Assembly: GCA_905215105.1 (NCBI GenBank)
Contig: CAJMOI010000126.1
Location: 1 to 5,895, forward strand
Reading direction: 5' to 3'
Source of the DNA: an uncultured bacterium
GTDB lineage: Bacteria; Bacillota; Clostridia; Oscillospirales; Acutalibacteraceae
Length of the DNA stretch: 5,895 nt
A program made the position numbers and the translations under genes. Positions 1-5,895 of the stretch are shown here, one piece after another. The number at the start of each line of letters is the position of its first letter. Within the stretch, counting starts at the first letter, position 1. The notes beneath the pieces were generated by a model. The model was not told where the DNA came from and did no database searches. It saw nothing but the letters and a program-made list of their open reading frames with translations.

Positions 1-719
1 CCACCGAGGGCCGGGAGCTTTCCGCCGAAACTGCATCTATGGGAGCCGAAACAGTGGTGTGTGTTGCCACAGAATATGGGAAATTGATGCAGGAGCACGT
101 CCCGAACACGCAAACACTTTCCGGCAGGATGGATGCAGGGGAGATGGCGAAGGTGCTGTCGGGAGCCGATTTGTGCATTGATGCTACCCACCCCTATGCC
201 AGAGAAGCCAGCCGGAATATCCGGGCGGCGGCAAAAACAGCAAACGTCCCCTGCCGCAGGCTCCTTCGTCGGGAAAGCGAACTGCCGCCGGACTGTATTT
301 TAGTGGATTCCGCCGCAGATGCCGCCCGGTTTTTGCAGGGCACAGAGGGGAATATCCTCCTCACCACAGGAGCCAAAGAACTGACCGCGTTTGCCCCAAT
401 CGAGCGGCAGCGGCTGGTTCCCCGGGTGCTGCCGGTGCAGGAAAGCCTGGCAGCTTGCGAGGAAATGGAGATCCCCCGAGGCAATGTCATTGCCATGCAG
501 GGCCCCTTTTCCTGTGAACTGAACACAGCGCTGATCCATCAGTTTTCCATCGGGTGGCTGGTGACAAAGGACGGCGGCGCGGCGGGGGGCTTTGGGGAAA
601 AAGCAGAAGCCGCCCAGCAAACCGGGGCGCGTTTGGTGGTCATCCGTCGCCCAAAAGAGGACGGGGAATCCTATGAAACTATTTTGGAACTTTGTAAGGA
701 GATGATGGGATGCAGGTGA
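1..719 (+). CDS. cobK: Precorrin-6A (cobalt-precorrin-6A) reductase, 5' truncated by window edge
   Basis: This enzyme (also called CbiJ) uses a reduced pyridine nucleotide to reduce the macrocycle of precorrin-6A or cobalt-precorrin-6A in corrin-ring synthesis, in the cytoplasm. The reading frame is open from position 3 and begins with TEGRELS, the usual continuation of the N-terminal nucleotide-binding GGTTEGREL motif. The true start therefore lies upstream, and the ATG at 39 is internal. The visible 238 residues against a usual length near 250 suggest only about 10-15 residues are missing. Family signatures seen are DATHPYA (from 180), LLTTGAKEL (about 357-383), MQGPFS (about 498-515) and TKDGGAAGG (from 564), followed by a C-terminal VVIRRP. 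The stop at 717-719 overlaps the next start by 10 bases. Its place directly before cbiET fits the pathway order. The family call is firm; whether the substrate carries cobalt is inferred from the clostridial context. Confidence 0.93.
   Translation, partial: TEGRELSAETASMGAETVVCVATEYGKLMQEHVPNTQTLSGRMDAGEMAKVLSGADLCIDATHPYAREASRNIRAAAKTANVPCRRLLRRESELPPDCILVDSAADAARFLQGTEGNILLTTGAKELTAFAPIERQRLVPRVLPVQESLAACEEMEIPRGNVIAMQGPFSCELNTALIHQFSIGWLVTKDGGAAGGFGEKAEAAQQTGARLVVIRRPKEDGESYETILELCKEMMGCR
696..701 (+). promoter_or_regulatory. Ribosome binding site for cbiET
   Basis: AAGGAG lies within the last codons of cobK, 8 bases before the ATG at 710. This supports that ATG as the start and suggests coupled translation with cobK. 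Confidence 0.7.
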
Positions 720-1909
720 TCTTAGCAGCGTCCGGCGGAGGAGGCCGGGGTACCATGACCGAGGATTGCCGGCAGGCGCTGGAAAACGCCTCCTGTATCA
801 TCGGGGCTCGGAGACTGATAGAAGGACTCCCGAAAACCTACACCCAAAACCGTGTGGCAGCTACCCGACCCGGAGAAATCCTTGGAGCCATCCAATCCCA
901 CGGAGAGGGCTGTGTGGTGCTCTATAGCGGAGATACCGGCTTTTATTCCGGCACCCGTTCCCTAATCCCTCTTTTGGAAAAAGAGGGCATCTCCTATACC
1001 GTGCTTCCCGGTATTTCCAGTGTACAGCTGCTTTCGGCGGCGCTTGGCAGGCCGTGGCAGGACTGGCTGCTTTGTTCCGCTCATGGAGTGGACTGTAACC
1101 CGGTGGGAGCCGTTATGCAGGGCAAGCCGGTGTTTTTTCTTACCGGTGGAGAACTTGGCCCGGCAGAACTGTGCCGCCAGCTGGCAGAAGCAGGACTGTC
1201 CGAACTTCCCGTTGTGGTAGGGGAGAATCTTTCCTATTCCGGGCAGCGCATTCGCCGGGGTACTGCCGGAGAGTTTGCCAACGAAAAGTTCGACTCTCTC
1301 AGCGTATTGCTTGCGGAGCCTGCCCCGACCATTACCCGCCGGACATCGGGCTTCCCCGATTCCATGTTTACCCGGGGAGAGGTGCCTATGACCAAACAAG
1401 AGGTACGGGCGGCAGTGTTGGCAAAGCTGGCTCCCAACCCCAGCGACATCTTGTGGGACGTGGGAGCGGGCACTGGCAGTGTGAGCATTGAGCTGGCGCT
1501 GGCGGCAAGCTGGGGCCGCACATATGCGATAGAGTGCAATGAAAAAGCCTGTGACCTTATCCGAGTAAACCGGGAAAAGCTTGGCGCATGGAATCTGAAG
1601 CTCATTGAGGGCGCAGCACCCCAAGCTCTGGACGGGCTGGAAACGCCCGACGCGGTGTTTATCGGGGGCACCAAGGGCTCCATGGAAAACGTGGTAAATC
1701 TGGTACTGGATCGCAACCCTAAAGCCCGAATCTGTATTTCGGCTATCTGTATCGAGACCTTGTATCAGGCAGTAAAGGCCCTGCAAAATCGCGGCATCCA
1801 GCCGGAGGTAACGCAAATCAGCATCAGCCGGGGGAAAGCGGCCGGTTCCCTTCATTTGCTCATGGCCAATAATCCCATTTTTCTGATTGCGGGGAATTGC
1901 GATGGTTGA
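710..1909 (+). CDS. cbiET: Fused CbiE-CbiT: precorrin-6Y C5,15-methyltransferase (decarboxylating)
   Basis: This 399-residue bifunctional enzyme methylates C5 and C15 of (cobalt-)precorrin-6B/7 with S-adenosylmethionine and decarboxylates the C12 acetate side chain. Residues 1 to about 205 are the CbiE tetrapyrrole methylase domain, with IIGARR, GDTGFYSG (74-81), PGISS and a GRPWQDW-SAHG stretch. From about 215 comes the CbiT domain: FTRGEVPMTKQEVR (220-233), the SAM-binding loop DVGAGTG (250-256), an acidic AIECNE strand end and FIGGTKGS. The length matches CobL and CbiET fusions. One oddity is that the N-terminal glycine loop, usually GIGPG-like, reads ASGGGGRG. The start at 710 has a good ribosome binding site and overlaps cobK; the end overlaps cbiA. 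The fusion also occurs in the aerobic pathway as CobL, so by itself it does not prove the anaerobic route. Confidence 0.95.
   Translation: MQVILAASGGGGRGTMTEDCRQALENASCIIGARRLIEGLPKTYTQNRVAATRPGEILGAIQSHGEGCVVLYSGDTGFYSGTRSLIPLLEKEGISYTVLPGISSVQLLSAALGRPWQDWLLCSAHGVDCNPVGAVMQGKPVFFLTGGELGPAELCRQLAEAGLSELPVVVGENLSYSGQRIRRGTAGEFANEKFDSLSVLLAEPAPTITRRTSGFPDSMFTRGEVPMTKQEVRAAVLAKLAPNPSDILWDVGAGTGSVSIELALAASWGRTYAIECNEKACDLIRVNREKLGAWNLKLIEGAAPQALDGLETPDAVFIGGTKGSMENVVNLVLDRNPKARICISAICIETLYQAVKALQNRGIQPEVTQISISRGKAAGSLHLLMANNPIFLIAGNCDG
1891..1896 (+). promoter_or_regulatory. Ribosome binding site deciding the cbiA start
   Basis: GGGGAA ends 5 bases before the ATG at 1902, inside the final codons of cbiET. 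It favours that ATG over the in-frame TTG at 1887, which lies upstream of this site. Confidence 0.6.
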
Positions 1910-3263
1910 GTTATTATTGGCGGCTCCCGCCTCCGGCAGCGGAAAAACCGCCGTTACCTGTGCGCTCCTTGCCGCGCTGGCCAAGCGGGGGCTTTCTCCC
2001 TGTGCCTTTAAGTGCGGGCCGGACTACATAGACCCTATGTTCCATCGCTCGGTGCTGGGAGTGGAGAGCCACAATCTGGATTTGTTCCTCTGCGGGGAAG
2101 AGCGGCTCCGCGCCCTTTATGAATGTCATCTTTCCGGCCATGGAGCCGCCGTGTGCGAGGGAGTCATGGGCTTTTATGACGGCGTAGGCGGCAGCACCAC
2201 CCAGGCCAGTGCATGGCATGTGGCAAGCACGCTGGAGCTTCCCGTTTTGCTGGTGCTCCGCCCAAAAGGAGCCAGCCTGACGCTGGCGGCGCAGATTCAG
2301 GGGCTTTGCAGTTTTCGGGAAAACAGCCGGATTCAGGGCGTCTTCCTCAATGACTGCTCACCCATGCTGTTTGGCAGCTTAGCGCCTATGCTGGAACGGG
2401 AAACCGGCCTGCCAGTATTGGGATATCTGCCCCACATGGAGGAGGCCGCTTTTGAAAGTCGCCATCTGGGGCTGTACACTGCCGGAGAAATCGGGGGTTT
2501 ACAGCAGCGCATTGAGATATTGGCGCAAAAGCTGGAAGAAACCACCGATATGGAACGGTTGCTGGAACTGTTTGCAGGCAGGGAAGAGAAAAGCGTTTCA
2601 AAACCAATTCCGACACCTGCCAAAGCCCGAATTGCCGTGGCTCACGATGAAGCTTTTTGCTTTATGTATGCGGAAACACTGGACGCTTTCCGGGATGCTG
2701 GGGCGGAACTTGTGGAGTTCAGTCCTATGCATGATACCGGCTTGCCGGAAAATATCGGCGGGCTGTATCTGCCCGGCGGCTACCCGGAGCTGTACGCCCA
2801 GCAGCTTTCCCAAAATGAAGCCATGCGAAAAGCCATCCAAAAAGCCATCCAAAGCGGCCTGCCCACGGTGGCGGAATGCGGTGGGTTCCTTTATCTGGGA
2901 CAAAGTCTCGAAGATGAAACCGGCACCGCTTATCCCATGGCAGGGGTGCTCCCCGGAGACGGCGTGAAAAAGGAAAAGCTGGTGCGGTTTGGCTATGCCC
3001 ATCTGACGGCGAAAACCGACAGTCTGCTCTTTGCCAAAGGGGAGCAAATCCCGATGCATGAGTTCCACTATTGGGATTCCACCGAAAACGGGAAGAGTTT
3101 TACGGCAGAAAAGCCGGTTTCGGGCAGAAGCTGGCCGTGCGGCTTTGGGGAGAAAAACCTGTATGCCGCATTCCCTCATTTGTATTTCTGGGGAAATCCC
3201 CAATGGGGACAGCGGTTTGTAGAAGCCGCTGCGCAATATCAAAATTCGGAAAAACTTAAATAA
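1902..3263 (+). CDS. cbiA: Cobyrinate a,c-diamide synthase (CbiA/CobB family)
   Basis: This cytoplasmic enzyme is glutamine- and ATP-dependent and amidates the a and c carboxylates of cobyrinic acid. The protein has 453 residues, usual for the family. Residues 1 to about 200 form the ATP-binding synthetase domain, with the P-loop ASGSGKT (10-16) directly after the first strand and the substrate-region motif KCGPDYIDPMFH. After a charged linker near 215-240, the class I glutamine amidotransferase-like domain starts with IAVAHDEAFCF. It carries LPGGYPEL, the nucleophile Cys326 in AECGGF, and HEFHYW (386-391) supplying the expected histidine. I chose ATG 1902 because the P-loop then sits at the normal distance from the N-terminus and a ribosome binding site precedes it. 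The gene overlaps cbiET by 8 bases. An older name is cobB; hydrogenobyrinate is the alternative substrate in aerobic organisms. A perfect 12-base tandem duplication lies within it. Confidence 0.95.
   Translation: MVELLLAAPASGSGKTAVTCALLAALAKRGLSPCAFKCGPDYIDPMFHRSVLGVESHNLDLFLCGEERLRALYECHLSGHGAAVCEGVMGFYDGVGGSTTQASAWHVASTLELPVLLVLRPKGASLTLAAQIQGLCSFRENSRIQGVFLNDCSPMLFGSLAPMLERETGLPVLGYLPHMEEAAFESRHLGLYTAGEIGGLQQRIEILAQKLEETTDMERLLELFAGREEKSVSKPIPTPAKARIAVAHDEAFCFMYAETLDAFRDAGAELVEFSPMHDTGLPENIGGLYLPGGYPELYAQQLSQNEAMRKAIQKAIQSGLPTVAECGGFLYLGQSLEDETGTAYPMAGVLPGDGVKKEKLVRFGYAHLTAKTDSLLFAKGEQIPMHEFHYWDSTENGKSFTAEKPVSGRSWPCGFGEKNLYAAFPHLYFWGNPQWGQRFVEAAAQYQNSEKLK
2829..2852 (+). repeat. In-frame 12-base tandem duplication within cbiA
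   Basis: AAAGCCATCCAA occurs twice in direct succession (2829-2840 and 2841-2852). It encodes KAIQ-KAIQ at residues 310-317, in the helix just before the catalytic-cysteine strand. It lengthens or patterns a helix without breaking the frame. It may be a slippage duplication or coincidence. Confidence 0.8.
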
Positions 3264-3287
3264 TAAGTAGCGAAAGCACCGCAAGCG

Positions 3288-3307
3288 CTCCTGTATACCC
3301 ACAGGGG
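3288..3307 (+). promoter_or_regulatory. Small hairpin upstream of cobT
   Basis: CTCCTGT (3288-3294) can pair with ACAGGGG (3301-3307) around a six-base loop, ATACCC, giving seven pairs including one G-U. The right arm abuts the purine-rich ribosome binding region of cobT. No T-run follows, so it is not an intrinsic terminator. It could tune translation or message stability; that role is inference. Confidence 0.4.
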
Positions 3308-3308
3308 G

Positions 3309-3320
3309 AGGAAGAAGGAA
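3309..3320 (+). promoter_or_regulatory. Ribosome binding site for cobT
   Basis: AGGAAGAAGGAA contains two Shine-Dalgarno-like cores; the second ends 5 bases before the ATG at 3326. A strong independent site is expected here because cobT does not overlap the upstream gene. Confidence 0.75.
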
Positions 3321-3325
3321 TCAAC

Positions 3326-4405
3326 ATGGAACCATACGAACAGAAATTGCAGCAGCTGCTGCAAACCGTCACCGAGCCGAATGAAAAAGCCCGGGAGGCG
3401 GCTCATAGTAAATGGAATGACTGTGCCAAACCGCTGGGAAGTCTCGGCCTTTTGGAAACCGCCATTGAAAATATCGCCGCCCTTACCGGCAATACCCAAA
3501 TCAGCCTGTCTCCTCGAGCTGTACTGGTACTGTGTGCCGATAATGGCGTGGTCGCTCAGGGCGTAACCCAGTCCGCCAGCAATGTGACCGCCGTTGTCAC
3601 CGAGAATCTGGCCATGAAGCGCACCTCCGTGTGCCGGATGGCGGCAGTGGCCAACTGCAAGGTGGTGCCGGTGGATATGGGTGTGCTGAACTTCCCGCCT
3701 ACAGAGGGCGTGCTTGACCGCCGCATTGCCAATGCTACCGGCGATATTTCAAAAGGCCCCGCCATGACCCGGGAGCAGGCGGCACAGGCTATACTCATCG
3801 GTATCGAGCTGGTGCGGGAGCAGAAGGAACAGGGCGTGCGGCTGCTGGCTACCGGGGAAATGGGCATTGGCAACACCACCACCACCAGCGCCGTGGCCTG
3901 TGTACTTCTTAACAAACCCGTTACCGAAATGACAGGCCGGGGCGCAGGGCTTTCCAAAGAGGGGTTGCAGCGAAAAATCCGCGCCATTGAAGCAGCCCTT
4001 TCCAAAAATCAGCCCGACCCTAACGACCCGCTGGACATCATTTCCAAAGTGGGTGGCTTTGATATTGCCGGAATTTGCGGTGTGTTCTTGGGCGGCGCTA
4101 TTTATAACGTGCCGGTGCTGGCTGATGGATTTATCAGCACAATCGCTGCTTTGTGCGCCGTGCGGATGTGTCCCAAAGCGGAAAAAGCCATCTTTGCCAG
4201 CCATGTTTCTGCTGAACCTGCGGGTCGGATGGTATTGGAAGCCTTGCACCGTCAGCCTCTGATTACCGCCGGGATGCGGCTGGGCGAGGGAACCGGTGCG
4301 GTGGCCGCCATGCCCCTTTTGGATATGGCCTGCGCCGTATATCAGGAAAGCTATACTTTTGAACAGGGCGGCATCGAACACTATGTGCCGTATGGTGATA
4401 CATGA
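3326..4405 (+). CDS. cobT: Nicotinate-nucleotide--dimethylbenzimidazole phosphoribosyltransferase
   Basis: CobT transfers phosphoribose from nicotinate mononucleotide to the lower-ligand base (5,6-dimethylbenzimidazole or a related base) to form alpha-ribazole 5'-phosphate. The 359 residues match the usual length of about 350. Motifs in order are KPLGSLGLLE near 32-41, LCADNGV, the PAMTREQA segment, GEMGIGNTTTTSA (177-189) and GEGTGA (320-325). Glu321 corresponds to the catalytic glutamate known in Salmonella CobT (E317). AHSK near the N-terminus and the C-terminal VPYGDT complete a full-length protein. It starts after its own ribosome binding site and ends in a 4-base ATGA overlap with cobU. 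No benzimidazole-synthesis gene is in the window, so the natural base cannot be told. The family call is very secure. Confidence 0.97.
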   Translation: MEPYEQKLQQLLQTVTEPNEKAREAAHSKWNDCAKPLGSLGLLETAIENIAALTGNTQISLSPRAVLVLCADNGVVAQGVTQSASNVTAVVTENLAMKRTSVCRMAAVANCKVVPVDMGVLNFPPTEGVLDRRIANATGDISKGPAMTREQAAQAILIGIELVREQKEQGVRLLATGEMGIGNTTTTSAVACVLLNKPVTEMTGRGAGLSKEGLQRKIRAIEAALSKNQPDPNDPLDIISKVGGFDIAGICGVFLGGAIYNVPVLADGFISTIAALCAVRMCPKAEKAIFASHVSAEPAGRMVLEALHRQPLITAGMRLGEGTGAVAAMPLLDMACAVYQESYTFEQGGIEHYVPYGDT

Positions 4406-4935
4406 TGATGACGCTGGTGATTGGAGGCGCGGCCTCCGGGAAAAGTGAATTTGCCGAAGGGCTGGTGCTGGATGCCGGAAATTTGCCCCGGTATTATATC
4501 GCCACCATGCAGCCCTTTGACGACGAATGCCGGGCGCGTATCCGCCGCCACCGGGAAATGCGGGCAAAAAAGCAGTTTACAACGGTGGAATGCTTTGTGA
4601 ATCTGGAACAGGTCACGCTGCCGGAAAAGGGAGTGGTGCTGCTGGAATGTATGAGCAATCTGGCAGCCAATGAGCTGTACAGCCCGGACGGTGCCGGAGA
4701 TGATGCCGTGGTGTCTATCCAGCGGGGAATCGGGCATTTGAAAAGCCAGTGCGAAGAGCTGGTCATCGTTTCCAATGAGGTGTTCAGCGGCGGTTCCAAC
4801 TACGAAGGGGACACGTTGCGGTATCTGCGGGTGCTGGCAGAGGTGAACCGGATGCTGGCAAAAGAAGCGGATACCGTGTATGAAGTGGTGTGCGGAGTTC
4901 CTGTGTGCCACAAAGGAAAGGGGAAAACAACATGA
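4402..4935 (+). CDS. cobU: Adenosylcobinamide kinase / adenosylcobinamide-phosphate guanylyltransferase, divergent
   Basis: CobU phosphorylates adenosylcobinamide and then transfers GMP to it through an enzyme-GMP histidine intermediate. The protein has 177 residues, close to the usual 180. The P-loop is GGAASGKS (8-15). YIATM (32-36) and the RIRRHREMR segment follow, with His50 the likely guanylylated residue. Next come VVLLEC (78-83), IVSNEV (122-127) and a C-terminal VNRMLAKEADTVYEVVCGVP. The odd point is that the usual NEVG-x-GIVP signature is replaced by NEVFSGGSNYEGD, so this part of the fold has diverged. Three consecutive ATG codons (4402, 4405, 4408) make the exact start uncertain. 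Upstream there is only a weak GGTGAT, so initiation probably depends on coupling to cobT. The gene overlaps cobT and cobS by 4 bases each. Both activities are inferred from family membership. Confidence 0.88.
   Translation: MMMTLVIGGAASGKSEFAEGLVLDAGNLPRYYIATMQPFDDECRARIRRHREMRAKKQFTTVECFVNLEQVTLPEKGVVLLECMSNLAANELYSPDGAGDDAVVSIQRGIGHLKSQCEELVIVSNEVFSGGSNYEGDTLRYLRVLAEVNRMLAKEADTVYEVVCGVPVCHKGKGKTT
4915..4924 (+). promoter_or_regulatory. Ribosome binding site deciding the cobS start
   Basis: GGAAAGGGGA lies at the 3' end of cobU, 7 bases before the ATG at 4932. It supports that start over the in-frame ATG at 4890, which would add 14 residues unlike the hydrophobic CobS N-terminus. Confidence 0.7.
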
Positions 4936-5717
4936 ACTTTTTTCAAACCATCGCCGTGGCTTTTGCCATGTTTTCTGCCATTCCCTGCCCGCAGCCGGAG
5001 TGGACGGAAAAAAATATGCGGTATTCCCTGTGTGCTTTCCCTTTAATCGGGGTCGTGTGCGGCCTCCTCTGTTGGGGCTGGGTTGCACTGATGGGGTATG
5101 TAGGAGGTTCAGTATTATTACAGGCCGGCGGGCTGTGCGCCATTCCGGTACTGGTGACCGGCGGCATCCATCTGGATGGCTATGCCGATACCAGCGACGC
5201 ACTGGGAAGCTATGGTTCTCCGGAGAAAAAGCGGGAGATTCTAAAAGACCCTCGGTGCGGCGCCTTTGCTGTCATCCGGCTCTGTACATGGTTTGTGGTA
5301 TATTTCGCATTGTGCGCTTCTGTCAGGTGGGACGCCCGGGCGCTGTGGTGCATGGGTCTTGCCTTTGTGCTGGAACGAAGCCTTTCCGGATTCGCCAATG
5401 CCGCGTTTCCCCTTGCCAAAAATACCGGCCTTGCCCACACCTTTGCCGCGGCCGCCGATAAAAAGAAGGTTCGCGCCGTGCTATTGGCGGCTTCCGTGGT
5501 GCTGGCGGTGGTTTTGATGGTTGTCGGCGGTCTGGCTGGGATTGCCATGGTACTGGCAGCTGGCTGGATTTTGTGGCGATATTACCATATTGCGCAGAAG
5601 CAGTTCGGCGGCATCACCGGCGATCTGGCCGGATGGTTTTTACAGCGGGCAGAAATTTGGATGCTGGGCGCGTTGGCTGCGGTGCAGCTGTTGGAGGGAA
5701 TGAAATGGTTTTCGTAA
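4932..5717 (+). CDS. cobS: Adenosylcobinamide-GDP ribazoletransferase (cobalamin synthase)
   Basis: CobS is an integral membrane enzyme that joins adenosylcobinamide-GDP to alpha-ribazole (or its phosphate), completing the nucleotide loop. The protein has 261 residues, typical for the family. The N-terminus FFQTIAVAFAMFSAIPCP matches the usual opening. Hydrophobic segments lie at about 30-55, 60-78, 108-130, 135-150 and 180-210, with one near 235-255. The catalytic metal/GDP-binding signature is GGIHLDGYADT (77-87), with Asp82 and Asp86, followed by KKREILKDPRCGAFAV. The C-terminal conserved GGITGD is at 226-231. It overlaps cobU by 4 bases (ATGA) and the next gene by 13. Position and motifs make the call secure; segment boundaries are by eye. 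Confidence 0.96.
   Translation: MNFFQTIAVAFAMFSAIPCPQPEWTEKNMRYSLCAFPLIGVVCGLLCWGWVALMGYVGGSVLLQAGGLCAIPVLVTGGIHLDGYADTSDALGSYGSPEKKREILKDPRCGAFAVIRLCTWFVVYFALCASVRWDARALWCMGLAFVLERSLSGFANAAFPLAKNTGLAHTFAAAADKKKVRAVLLAASVVLAVVLMVVGGLAGIAMVLAAGWILWRYYHIAQKQFGGITGDLAGWFLQRAEIWMLGALAAVQLLEGMKWFS
5693..5698 (+). promoter_or_regulatory. Ribosome binding site for the CobU-like gene
   Basis: GGAGGG sits within the last codons of cobS, 6 bases before the ATG at 5705. It is one of the best ribosome binding sites in the window and is the main support for that start. Confidence 0.7.
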
Positions 5718-5895
5718 CAGGGCCGCTCTACAGCGGAAAAAAGACCTTTGTCAAAGAATGGATGCACTGGGACGAGGAAACCCTCTCCCAAAATGCAATT
5801 TGGGATGTACAGGAGCTTGCCGCCGGTTGTGATAATCTGGAACAGCTGGCGCAGGAGCTTTCCCAAAAGCAGGTGGTCATCGCCACAGAGGTGGG
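5705..5895 (+). CDS. Short CobU-like P-loop protein, 3' truncated by window edge
   Basis: The first 63 codons are visible, plus GG of a glycine codon. The protein opens with a hydrophobic strand and a Walker A-like loop, GPLYSGKKT (6-14), where the usual Ser/Thr after GK is Lys13 and Thr14 follows. It ends at the window edge in VVIATEVG (57-64), resembling the strand and EVG of the CobU NEVG-x-GIVP motif. In ordinary CobU about 100 residues separate these motifs; here about 50 do. No RI-x-x-H-x-x-x-R segment with the guanylylated histidine is visible. It overlaps cobS by 13 bases and has a strong ribosome binding site, so it appears to be a real operon member. It may be a reduced CobU paralogue acting in cobinamide activation or as a partner of the first CobU. 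The family call rests on two short motifs and context; the function is unknown. Confidence 0.65.
   Translation, partial: MVFVTGPLYSGKKTFVKEWMHWDEETLSQNAIWDVQELAAGCDNLEQLAQELSQKQVVIATEV

Larger units (their letters stand above)
3264..3325 (+). other. Intergenic gap between cbiA and cobT
   Basis: These 62 bases are the only non-coding stretch between genes in the window, and they separate the corrin-ring genes from the nucleotide-loop genes. The gap begins A/T-rich (TAATAAGTAG just after the stop), then holds a short hairpin and a purine-rich ribosome binding region. I see no convincing -35/-10 pair, no T-run of an intrinsic terminator and no cobalamin-riboswitch core. Confidence 0.6.

Noticed and set aside
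39..719. ATG at 39 as the true start of cobK
   Set aside because: The frame is open upstream to position 3 and encodes TEGRELS, part of the conserved N-terminal nucleotide-binding motif, so the gene begins before the window.
1887..1901. TTG at 1887 as the cbiA start
   Set aside because: It lies upstream of the GGGGAA ribosome binding site and adds residues before the usual N-terminal strand; ATG 1902 fits the family better.
710..1909. Using the CbiE-CbiT fusion as proof of the aerobic (CobL) pathway
   Set aside because: The same fusion occurs in anaerobes, and no oxygen-dependent pathway gene (cobG, cobN) is visible.
962..1984. Long antisense open frame of 340 codons opposite cbiET
   Set aside because: It has no recognisable domain and no ribosome binding context that I trust, and it mirrors a well-supported gene; long antisense frames are expected in GC-rich coding DNA.
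3288..3320. Intrinsic terminator or cobalamin riboswitch between cbiA and cobT
   Set aside because: No T-run follows the hairpin, and 62 bases is too short for a cobalamin riboswitch, with no B12-box-like core seen.
4890..4931. Longer cobS starting at 4890
   Set aside because: The extra 14 residues are polar and unlike CobS N-termini; the ATG at 4932 has a good ribosome binding site and the usual 4-base overlap.
3749..5202. Antisense open frames of about 270 codons opposite cobT, cobU and cobS
   Set aside because: They are low-complexity shadows rich in His, Pro, Arg and Gln, without family motifs, lying over confidently assigned genes.

Overview
The window is a single plus-strand run of seven cobalamin (vitamin B12) biosynthesis genes. 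Both ends are cut inside genes. The moderately GC-rich sequence, purine-rich ribosome binding sites and flavour of the proteins (fused CbiE-CbiT, CbiA with the AHDEAFCF type of linker, clostridial-type CobS) suggest a strictly or mainly anaerobic member of the Clostridia, possibly an Oscillospiraceae/Ruminococcaceae-like gut bacterium. The taxonomic guess is inference; no rRNA or other marker is present.

Layout. Positions 1-3263 hold corrin-ring genes: the 3' part of cobK/cbiJ (precorrin-6A reductase), a cbiE-cbiT fusion (C5,15-methylation and C12 side-chain decarboxylation) and cbiA (a,c-diamide synthase). A 62-bp gap follows, the only real intergenic space in the window, with a small hairpin next to a strong ribosome binding site. 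Positions 3326-5717 hold the nucleotide-loop genes: cobT (lower-ligand activation), cobU (cobinamide kinase/guanylyltransferase) and cobS (cobalamin synthase). From 5705 the start of a second, shortened CobU-like gene runs off the end.

How they work together. CobK reduces precorrin-6A or its cobalt form, CbiET methylates and decarboxylates the product, and CbiA amidates cobyrinate at a and c. After steps not encoded here (further amidation, adenosylation, aminopropanol attachment), CobU makes adenosylcobinamide-GDP, CobT makes alpha-ribazole phosphate, and membrane-bound CobS joins them. Apart from cbiA-cobT, every junction overlaps by 4 to 13 bases, so the genes are almost certainly co-transcribed and translationally coupled.

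This is a known pathway, not a new system. The point most worth a second look is the pair of unusual CobU homologues around cobS. The first keeps the P-loop and the candidate guanylylated histidine but has lost the usual NEVG-x-GIVP motif. The second keeps a P-loop-like start and an EVG motif but lacks roughly the middle 50 residues, including the histidine. No RNA genes, mobile elements, CRISPR arrays, riboswitches or convincing terminators were seen.
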